The notes under the pieces are model-generated. The model worked only from the letters and a program-made list of their open reading frames with translations. It was not told the DNA's origin and did no database searches. From NCBI RefSeq assembly GCF_048544455.1, contig NC_133536.1, positions 200,015,325-200,079,324 on the forward strand: 64,000 nucleotides of DNA, read 5' to 3'. The position numbers were made by a program, and so were the translations under genes. The stretch's first letter is position 1, and each line of letters begins with the position of its first letter. This document shows positions 56,270 through 64,000 of this stretch, piece after piece. The stretch comes from Silene latifolia. Taxonomy: Eukaryota > Streptophyta > Magnoliopsida > Caryophyllales > Caryophyllaceae.

Positions 56270-57628
56270 CTAAAACACATTGATTTCGGTCTGCAAGGGA
56301 TTCCAAACTCCATTAATCTCTTGCTTTTGCTGTTGCGCCTGATTGTCGCCTTGCCAAGCCCAAACGATGTCATTAAGTGCAGGCTGTATGTCTTGTTTCA
56401 AGACCTTTTGATAATCTAAACTATCGCCATTAGCCTTCTTCATCTCCACCAAGTGGAAAGATGGTGCAAACTCGAATATTTCCACATCAATTCCGACTCC
56501 TTCCTTTCTAGCTCCTCCTGAACCTGCCAACTTCAGAGATCCACCTTCTTTCTTTGCCACTTCCAAATTCAAGTTTGTAGCGACTTGCTCAAGTTTAGAC
56601 ACAATGGCTGAGGCCGGCTGTAGTGATGTGAACCGGATATCCTCTCTTTTGTCATCACCCACAAATAAACCAGACAGATCTAACCCAGATGACATAGATA
56701 TAATGTCGAACGCATTAAGGTTTGTTCGTTTTGGGATTTCTAGCTTCTTCTCGAATGTCTGGACCTCCACGGCCACATTTTCTTTGGTATCCACCTTAAG
56801 TTTTGCGGGTTGGGTTCCTAACCCTTTTTTGAACCAGGAACTCTCCATTATTTTACTAATGGGTATCCGAGTTTTTGGGTTAGGATCAAGAATTCTGAGC
56901 AGAAGTCTCCGGGCTTCAGCGGGAAACCAATTAGGGCAAGTATAGTCAGCCCTGGTTATCTTCTTATACATATCAACCAAATTCGTCCCTTTGAAAGGCA
57001 TATAACCAGCCAGCATAACATATAAGATAACCCCACAAGACCAAATATCGGCTTTTGCCCCATCATAACCTCTTCTGTTAATCACTTCCGGAGCAACATA
57101 GGCAGGGGTACCACACATTGTGTGTAACATTCCATCTTGCCGTTTTGATTCAACAAGAGCACTCAACCCGAAATCAGCGACCTTCAAGGTACCATCCTCG
57201 TCTATCAATAAATTCTCGAGTTTCAAATCCCTGTGATAAACACCTCGTTTGTGGCAACAATCCACGGCACTAATCAACTGCTGGAAAATCCATCTAGCAA
57301 TTTCGACCTTCAACCTGCCTTTAACAACCTTGTTGAAGAGCTCGCCTCCTTTTGCGTATTCCAAGACTATATAAATCTTGCTCTTTGTAGCCATGATCTC
57401 GTATAATTGCAAGACATTTTCATGCTTCACCAGCTTCATGACGGATATTTCTCGCTTAAGCTGTTCACTTAGTCCCGCTTTCACGGTTTTCTCCTTATCA
57501 ATAACCTTAATGGCCACACTTTTGCCACTCTTGATATCTTTACCGTAGCACACTTTCGCAAAGTTCCCTTGCCCTAACACTCTTCCCATTTCGTACCTGT
57601 CCATCAATATAATTCCCTTCTTCTCCAT
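56270..57628 (-). CDS. CBL-interacting protein kinase (CIPK / SnRK3), single exon
   Basis: A 452-residue Ser/Thr kinase of the CIPK family, which is switched on by calcineurin-B-like calcium sensors and regulates ion transporters and channels at membranes. The kinase domain spans residues 12-267: glycine loop GQGNFAKV (19-26), ATP-site Lys41, catalytic HRD at 132-134, DFG at 152-154, activation loop ending APE at 179-181. The NAF/FISL motif, which binds the CBL, is NAFDIIS at 305-311, followed by [11 protein letters not shown]. The C-terminal phosphatase-interaction region spans about 331-370. Length and intronless coding region fit the intron-poor CIPK clade. I cannot assign the orthologue number. 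Unusually, the catalytic loop reads HRDLKLEN where the family normally has HRDLKPEN. All catalytic residues are present. Confidence 0.95.
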   Translation of the reverse strand: MEKKGIILMDRYEMGRVLGQGNFAKVCYGKDIKSGKSVAIKVIDKEKTVKAGLSEQLKREISVMKLVKHENVLQLYEIMATKSKIYIVLEYAKGGELFNKVVKGRLKVEIARWIFQQLISAVDCCHKRGVYHRDLKLENLLIDEDGTLKVADFGLSALVESKRQDGMLHTMCGTPAYVAPEVINRRGYDGAKADIWSCGVILYVMLAGYMPFKGTNLVDMYKKITRADYTCPNWFPAEARRLLLRILDPNPKTRIPISKIMESSWFKKGLGTQPAKLKVDTKENVAVEVQTFEKKLEIPKRTNLNAFDIISMSSGLDLSGLFVGDDKREDIRFTSLQPASAIVSKLEQVATNLNLEVAKKEGGSLKLAGSGGARKEGVGIDVEIFEFAPSFHLVEMKKANGDSLDYQKVLKQDIQPALNDIVWAWQGDNQAQQQKQEINGVWNPLQTEINVF

Positions 57629-58832
57629 CTCTAATCAACAATCTTGCTCGCTCTCAAAAAATAATTACAGTTCGCGTCACAGAATGATAGTCAATCTGTT
57701 AGACTACTCAACCGTCATCCACAGCTTCGTGTTTTAGCATGGCAAACATGCTGTTGCTTGTCGTTCTATGATACACTTGACCACATAGCACATTTCCATA
57801 GCAAGTAGCATGTCCAATCTCATCCAAGGACAACAAGCGATTTCCAGTAAAAGAAAAAAGACGATAACTTTCACAACATAAATTTGCACGATGAACACAC
57901 ATCTTTCTGCATCCCCTGATGTCGCGGTTTTACTCAATGCTCAGCAGGAAAGATCAGAATAAATCCCTGATATCGACAATTTAGGGAAACAAATCAATCA
58001 CTACCAAAATCGAACAATAACCCGCTTTCTAGATATCAATATAACCACAGGTGCAGCAAATAGACCAACAAAAACGACGTTGACACGATAAATATGTCGA
58101 AATCAGTAATGCAGGAATAGAACAACAAATTATAGAGATTTTTTATAACAAATGAATAAGTCTTTTTTCTCTAGAACTTGGTATAAATCAAGAAAAACTC
58201 GGATAATAATAGAAAATTTTGGTTAATCATTTACAATTACAACATTAATAATAACAGAAACAAATTGTGTGTGTCCACGCTTTACCTTAATTGGGTATTA
58301 CTGTATTACTTTCTGTTTTCTGATATTTTATGAGCTTTTTTTGAGTAATTTTTCAACTAAAAATCCAATTTATTCGGAATTAATCATCACCTTTAATTTA
58401 CACTTTTTTAAAAATATAAAAAATCAACAAATAACAAAAATATCAGAATAAAAACAACTTTTGTGATATTTTCTCTAATTATTCTCCCACTTTTGTTACA
58501 TATTCTAAATTGACTAAAGTATTCAAATTCCCAACTTTTTAACGTTTAAAGAATCAATCTTTTCAAAAAAAAAAAAAAAAAAAAAAAAGGATACATACAA
58601 CAATGACAACAAAGAATTAGTTCCGGAATAACTTGGGTCGGCTAACCTGAATCATCATTCAAAACCGTCTAGACAACAAAAAAATAATAATAATAATAAT
58701 AACAATTAAAAGTGCAATCATTGAAGCATATACGTACAATTAAAACAATGCATCATGTCAAATAATCAGAAATACCCATGAAATAAAAACAATCAAATTG
58801 ATAAAAAAAGTTGTAGGAAATTAAGAAATTAC

Positions 58833-58930
58833 CTCTTAATAATTATAAGAACAATGATTATAATTGTGGAAAGATGGTAGTAAGAGAAAAAGTTGTTATG
58901 GGAAAGAAGAGATCTGAATTTGTGAAGAGT
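58833..58930 (-). other. Probable non-coding leader exon of the CIPK gene
   Basis: On the minus strand a pyrimidine-rich leader ends ...TATTAAGAG followed by the donor GTAATTTC at 58832. A weak TATA-like ATAAATAC lies at about 58947-58955. If right, a 5' leader intron of about 1.1 kb separates it from the ATG at 57628. I could not fix the acceptor. Confidence 0.4.
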
Positions 58931-59179
58931 GAAGACAAAAAGAGGTGTATTTATTAGTGTTTATGATGGAGTGATTTTATTTTGTTTAATTAGAGTTTAA
59001 TGCTAATTATATGTTGGTTATGCAATAGGTTAAGGGAAAGACGCCGACTAATGAGACAAATAGACGTTATTTTGAATGGGCCGTCAATGAATCTTCAAGG
59101 AAGCCCACTCGGTCCAACTAGGATAAACAACTACTAAAATACTCACCAACTCTCTTATATGATGCTTATACGGTGAAAG

Positions 59180-59654
59180 TAGGGATGGCAATTATGACCT
59201 AAACCGAACCGAACCCGAATCGAACCGAAGGACAAAATTCGATCCAAACCCACTACTTAATAATCCATTCCCGATCCACTATTTAAAAACCCATATTCAT
59301 ATCCACTATTAAAAAACCCGAACCAAATCCAACCCGATCCATTCATACCCGAACCCGATCCAAGTGGATATTATTGAAAATTTAGGCTTTATTAACCTTG
59401 AAATTTAAATTTTCTTATATAAGATTAAATTTTTATGTAGTCAAATCAAGTTTCGTATTGGGTTTTGGATTATGTGGTGGATCGGGTATGGATTTGGAGC
59501 GGGTATGGATTTGAAAAAAGTATAACGGATCGGGTATGGATTTTAATATTTTGGATATAGATCGGGTATGGATATGGATTTGTGATCCAATAAGTAAGTG
59601 GATCGGGTTTGGATCTTGCAAAACCCGATCCAACCCGACCCATTGTCATCCCTA
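59180..59654. mobile_element. hAT MITE (475 bp)
   Basis: TAGGGATGGCAAT...ATTGTCATCCCTA ends, and GGTGAAAG duplicated at 59172-59179 and 59655-59662. The left half is rich in CCGAACC/AACCCG and the right half in GGATCGGGTATGGAT, so the two halves are loosely complementary. Confidence 0.93.
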
Positions 59655-59689
59655 GGTGAAAGTGTAAGATGACCCAAAATTTTGAAAAT

Positions 59690-60520
59690 CTCAAAAGTAG
59701 GTCAGTTCGGGTTTTTTATTGATTTCGGGTTAATTCAGGTCGGAACGGGTTATTATGGGTTTTGAGTCTGTTTCGAATTTGTTGGTCGGATCTGTTTCGG
59801 GTCAAGCAGGTTAGGTTATTTTTAGAGATGGCAAACAATGACACGACACGAACCCGACACGAAATTAATGGGTTTGGGTTGAGGCTTAATGACTCATTTA
59901 TGTAGGTGGGTTGACACGAACACGACACGATATTTAATTGGGTTGGGTTTGGGTTGAGCTCTCTAAACACGAACCCGACACGAATGACCTGTTTACTATA
60001 TTAATCCTGATTTTTCTTGATCCTCCATCACATAAATATACTTAAACTTTCTAAATATGGACATGACACGAAAACACGACACAAACCCGACACGAAATTA
60101 ACGGGTTAGGGTTGAGGCTTGATGACCCATTTATGTAAGTGGGTCAACACGAACACGACACGATATTTAATTGAGTCGGGTTTGGGTTGGAGGGTTTGTG
60201 ACCCGTTTACATGTGACACGGACACGAACTCGAAACGATCCGATCTGTTTGCCAGGTCTAGTTATTTTGGTTCGGGTCATTTCGGGTCAATGAATAAAAG
60301 AGAAATAGTCATTTTAAGTCTTTTCGGTTCAATTAGAGTTATATTTTGTCGGATCATTTTCGGATTTGGTGGTTTTGGATCGGGTCATTTTCGGGTCGGG
60401 TCAGTTACGGGTAAAGAAAGCTCGGGTCATGTTCGGGTTTTTGGGTCACATTCGGGTGATGTAGTTCGTGTCATTTCGGGTCTCGGGTCAATCGGATTGG
60501 GTCGATTTTGCCAGGTCTAC
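59690..60520. mobile_element. Older hAT-like element of CGGGTCA repeats, interrupted
   Basis: TTCGGGTCA-like units run from 59700 to 60510 on both sides of the insertion at 59823-60260, and the right end reads TTTTGCCAGGTCTA. The left end is not clear. Confidence 0.5.
59823..60260. mobile_element. hAT MITE (438 bp) with GACACGA repeats, nested
   Basis: TAGAGATGGCAAACA on the left pairs with TGTTTGCCAGGTCTA on the right. GTTATTTT is duplicated at 59815-59822 and 60261-60268. The interior contains two related halves rich in ACACGACACGAACCCGACACG. Confidence 0.9.
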
Positions 60521-60584
60521 TAACCGCGCCTTTTCTTAGTCATATATACTTATGTGATGGAGGATGAAAGAAATTTGAAATTAA

Positions 60585-60735
60585 TTTAATAAATGGGTCA
60601 TTCGTGTTTAGAAAGCTCAACCTAAACCTGACCCAATACCGTGTTGTGTTTATGTCGATCTGCTTACATCACCTGAATGGGTTTAAACCCCAATTCAAAC
60701 CCATTAATTTCGTATGTATCATTGTTTCCCAGGTT
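60585..60735. repeat. Degenerate inverted copy of the GACACGA hAT MITE
   Basis: The order of motifs (GGGTCATTCGTG, AAACCCATTAATTTCGT, CATTGTTTCCCAGG) matches the reverse complement of the left half of 59823-60260 with many changes. Confidence 0.6.
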
Positions 60736-60966
60736 TATATTAAACTAATCTAAACAACCTTAAAATAATCAAACTATAAAAATAGAATGAAAAAAATTGA
60801 TCCATACCCAGAAAAATCAATAAAAACCCCAGTAACTTAAACCCCAAAACAAAAAACACCAAAACTTATTGTCAAAAAAAAAAAAAAACACCAAAACTTG
60901 ATCAATATATTGATTTTCCGAATGCCATAAACCCTTAGTAGAAGAAGGCAGACGAGGTAGGTTAGT

Positions 60967-61483
60967 TAGGGCTGTTCACTCAGTGGTCCGGACCAAAGAC
61001 CAGACCGGACCGGACCGAATTTTGTTTGGTCCGGTCCACGGTCCACCTATTTACTCTACTTTGGTCTTGATGCTGTCCCCTGACCAACCCGAATAGACCA
61101 TGGACCGGACCATGGACCGAAGTTATGTAATAAAAGAATTTTTAAATTTGTAATATTATTGATTTTATTTTCTACTTTGTTTACACGTATTATAAGATGT
61201 GTAATTATGTAGTTAAATCTCGTAAGAAAATAATGTTGTTTATTTTGATTATTACGAACTTCTCGAGTTCTAGTTTTATATGGTATATCATGTCAATGAC
61301 AATAATATTTGGTCCACTTTGGTCCATTTGGTCCGGTCCAGTCCGGTCCACATGTTTTAATGATGCAGACCAGGACGGACCAATATTAATATGGTGCAGT
61401 CCCATTCCACCTCTTAACCCTTATTTGTCTTGGTCCAAAGAGTTTGGTCGGTCCCATTCCGGCCTTGATAATGAACACCCCTA
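60967..61483. mobile_element. hAT MITE (517 bp) with GGTCCGGACC repeats
   Basis: TAGGGCTGTTCA at the left and TGAACACCCCTA at the right are imperfect inverted ends. AGGTTAGT is duplicated at 60959-60966 and 61484-61491. Both halves hold GGACCGGACC / GGTCCGGTCC motifs. Confidence 0.92.
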
Positions 61484-61595
61484 AGGTTAGTAGTAACCCA
61501 AATTCTTATTTAAGACGGAAATATCAATAGTTCAATACATCAATAGTTCAATACTGCAGAAGCATCAAAGAGAAGGGAAACTCTGAAGCGCACAA

Positions 61596-61750
61596 GTACG
61601 TTCTTTTTTCCATGTCTATTTCTGATCTTAATTTAATCTTTTGCGTGTACATCCCCTCGAAACTGAATACTGAATACTAAATACTTGAATTTTCTATGGT
61701 TTGTATTTAGATTTTGATAGTGACAGTCTCACTTGTTGTTACTGGTTTAG
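61596..61750 (+). other. Probable 5' leader intron of the F-box gene
   Basis: The donor CAA|GTACGTTC at 61596 and the acceptor TGGTTTAG ending at 61750 bracket a T-rich 155 bp segment that ends exactly before the ATG. Confidence 0.5.
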
Positions 61751-62989
61751 ATGGCGGTTGATTGGTCTACATTGAATCTCGAACTTGTTGCTGACATTGT
61801 ACTAAAGGTTGAAACTTTCCAAGATTTTATCAATTTTTCTGCTGTTTGTCGTTCCTGGAATCGTGCTTCGTCCTCGATTAAGCACCTTTGGAGGGCTAAA
61901 CCGATAGCACCATGGCTTTTACTTGCTGAAAACACTCAAGATAATCCTGATTGCGTTCGGAAAATCTTTAATCTTAATGAAAATAAGATTTATAGTTTGA
62001 ATCTTCCAGAGACATTTGGAACGAGGTGCTGGGGTTCAGCTTATGGTTGGGTTGCACTTGTTGACCGCAACTTCGACATTCAATTGTTTAATCCAATCAC
62101 CAAAGATTGTCTTAGTTTCCCAAATGTAGGACTTTTACATACCAATAAAGACGATGAGACTGATGTCGGAGAAGACTATATCTCATGGTTCTTGATTGCC
62201 TTTGTGTCCAGACTCACTGTGATCAAAGTGTCACTAAATGGTCAAAGTGAGTATGTTATCGTCGTAATTTATGATAATTATGAGGATAGGAGGTCCTTAG
62301 CTTTTGCTAGGCATGGTGATCAATCGTGGACAACAATATCGTTGGAGGAAATAGGAGAGACTATGGTGGTTGATATGGTAGCCATGGATGATAATTTATT
62401 TGCTTTGTGTGGTGATGGTTCTGTCATATATTGGGAGGTTAAAGATTTCAACGACCTTAAACTTATAAAACCCCAATATTATTCCCCTACGCCTCGTGTG
62501 GAGATCATGAATATCTTGCATGTCTTGTTTAGACAAGTACATTCACTTTATATGGTAGCATCTGGTAGGGATCTCCTAATGGTGTTACGTTTCAAAGATA
62601 AATGTTCCAAGTCGAATGATTATTCAGATGATTCAGATGATTCTTATGATGAAGACGATGACATTTTTTACAAAACAATTGGTTTTCAAGTATTCAAACT
62701 TGAACCTGAAGACAAAAGATGGGTGAAAATTGATGATTTTGGAGAAGTGGCATTGTTTGTAGGAGGTAGCTCTTCTATGTGTGTCTCTGTGGAATATGCT
62801 CAAGGATTACAACGTAATTGTATATATTTCACGGATGATGAGTATGAGCTTTGGGAGTTGCCAAAGGAGCATGGTGGACATGATATGGGTGTTTATGACA
62901 ACAAAGATGACAAAATATGGCCATTTTATAAAGGAGAGGACATGCATTCGTTATTTTGTCCGCCTATCTTTTTTATTCCCGAATTTTAA
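61751..62989 (+). CDS. F-box protein with DUF295 (SKIP23/KIB-like) domain
   Basis: A single open frame of 412 residues. Residues 4-45 form an F-box (WSTLNLELVADIVLKV...FSAVCRSWNRAS), the part that docks onto SKP1 in SCF ubiquitin ligases. The middle has the short propeller-like strands usual for these proteins (VALVDRNFDIQLFNPITKDCLSFP). The C-terminal part (about 315-405) is a DUF295 domain (FQVFKLEPEDKRWVKIDDFGEVALFVGGSSS, then CIYFTDDEYE). An acidic insert (DYSDDSDDSYDEDDD, about 290-305) is present. Length is normal for the family. The target is not predictable; this family is large and duplicates often. Confidence 0.9.
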   Translation: MAVDWSTLNLELVADIVLKVETFQDFINFSAVCRSWNRASSSIKHLWRAKPIAPWLLLAENTQDNPDCVRKIFNLNENKIYSLNLPETFGTRCWGSAYGWVALVDRNFDIQLFNPITKDCLSFPNVGLLHTNKDDETDVGEDYISWFLIAFVSRLTVIKVSLNGQSEYVIVVIYDNYEDRRSLAFARHGDQSWTTISLEEIGETMVVDMVAMDDNLFALCGDGSVIYWEVKDFNDLKLIKPQYYSPTPRVEIMNILHVLFRQVHSLYMVASGRDLLMVLRFKDKCSKSNDYSDDSDDSYDEDDDIFYKTIGFQVFKLEPEDKRWVKIDDFGEVALFVGGSSSMCVSVEYAQGLQRNCIYFTDDEYELWELPKEHGGHDMGVYDNKDDKIWPFYKGEDMHSLFCPPIFFIPEF

Positions 62990-63179
62990 ATAATTGACTG
63001 CGACATATTACTAAATTGTCGACTATTGTGTATGTCGCGCTTCTATGTCGGGATTTTAATACCATGGAAGTGTTTGGTTTTCTGTATTTTTAAGCAAGTA
63101 TTCATGTTTTAATAATTTTCCAATTAGACTATATTCGTGCGTTGAATTACATTAATTTTCGAGTGTACAATCTTGAACG

Positions 63180-63295
63180 TAAATACAAAAGTTGGGTGAA
63201 AATTGATGATTTTGGAGAAGTGGCATTGTTTGTAGGAGCAAGCTTTTCTATGCGTGTCTCTGGGGAATATGCTGAACATTTACAACGTTGAAGCA
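63180..63295 (+). pseudogene. Fragment of a second F-box/DUF295 copy
   Basis: 63180-63295 repeats about 62715-62818 of the gene just upstream (WVKIDDFGEVALFVG... and SGEYAEHLQR in place of SVEYAQGLQR), then stops. It is the remnant of a tandem duplicate. Confidence 0.85.
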
Positions 63296-64000
63296 GGAGC
63301 TAAGGGTAAGGATCGTTCTTTTCATCAAAACATACCCTCTAAAGGAATCAAGCACAGTCAAGGAAACAGTCCTAGTGACGGTCACGCTCAAAACAACCAC
63401 TAGAAGCAAATCCGAGCTAAAAACACATTTTGCCAGACTAGTTGTATAAGGGCTGTATTCAACTGCTCATAAATTGCGTTCTACATGGACAAAATTTATG
63501 TTATTTATATGGATAAAATCTTGAAGAAGTCTACTTTCCTATGGCTTTGGAATCAACAAGTTTCAATGAGTAGATTTTTCACAATAGAGCTCCAAAGGCT
63601 GTCACGCAGAATGCAACTCGGCTCCTAGCAAATGACCTCTCATTGCTAAAATGCTCATATCTCTTAAACCAGAAAACATCTTGGGGTGATTCTTTTTGGA
63701 GGTGATACCCAACTCAATTAGCTTTCATTTGATGTGTGTTTTGCACTTTGGTTCAACCCGAGGAAAGAGATATGGATCCTCAAAGTCCCTGCTGGAACAT
63801 AGCATGCTGCTGAACATTCAGTTCTGACCTGAACTTACTCTTTGTCCTATATCTCTCAATCCAGGGGCCTATTTCATGTGATTCCAATTGGAAATGAAAG
63901 CTAACTCTTCTAGCTTTCATTTGGTACCTATGGGACATTATATCTCAACCTGAGGAGCAAGATATGGGGTCTGCAAGACGGGTCTGATGCCAAGAATGCT
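63296..64000. repeat. Unclassified repetitive DNA with a degenerate ~190 bp tandem pair
   Basis: 63652-63840 and 63845-64000 share the order CATATCTCT, GTGATTC, GGAAATGAAAGC/ CAATTAGC, AGCTTTCATTTG, CAACC(C/T)GAGGA and AGATATGG. The style suggests part of an LTR or its leader continuing beyond the window, but I recognise no protein in it. Confidence 0.45.

Noticed and set aside
60119-60523. 134-residue ORF
   Set aside because: It lies entirely in simple repeats of hAT MITEs (CGGGTCA and GACACGA units).

Overview
This 64 kb window is nuclear DNA of a flowering plant. The evidence is plant-type introns, AZG-type permease, CIPK and F-box genes, Copia and Tat-type Ty3/gypsy retroelements, FAR1/MULE transposase, plant mobile domain (PMD) sequence and TTTAGGG telomere-type heptamers. 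The order Caryophyllales is my guess, from the style of the repeats and a recurrent TACTCCGTA nonamer; nothing in the window proves it.

Only three genes look like intact host genes: an AZG1-type purine/cytokinin permease (34637-36436, minus), a single-exon CBL-interacting protein kinase (56270-57628, minus) and an F-box/DUF295 protein (61751-62989, plus, followed by a fragment of a second copy). They do not form a pathway. Everything else is a mosaic of transposable elements, many nested.

Layout. 1-2670: minus-strand Copia element cut by the window edge. 2993-11434: an 8.4 kb Mutator-like element (MULE) with inverted ends of about 1 kb. It carries a minus-strand FAR1-type transposase with a downstream OTU protease domain, a plus-strand PMD gene, a small GRF zinc-finger/membrane gene, a minisatellite and a telomere-like block. 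11451-14052: plain AT-rich DNA. 14053-20815: nested terminal-inverted-repeat (TIR) elements, a hAT element, Helitron ends, and a Helitron inside a hAT element. 21499-30466: a TIR element split by a very young pol-less Ty3/gypsy Tat-type element with an antisense extra ORF. 30792-32898: a large palindrome with a Helitron in each arm and a related Helitron-free copy between them. 33-34 kb: small MITEs. 34.6-41.8 kb: the permease gene with a very young Copia element 400 bp upstream. 41.8-52.5 kb: gene-poor DNA with several small elements whose target duplications can be read directly. 52.5-54.6 kb: a Copia remnant. 56-63 kb: kinase gene, a cluster of three hAT MITEs with exact 8 bp target duplications, and the F-box gene. 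63-64 kb: unclassified repeat.

The best candidate for an unusual system is the MULE. Its two large genes point inward from mirrored ends, and each is preceded by a first intron of 760-790 bp filled with the same CGTC hairpin array between poly-A and poly-T tracts. All coordinates and alignments were read by eye without database searches, so percent identities are deliberately not given.
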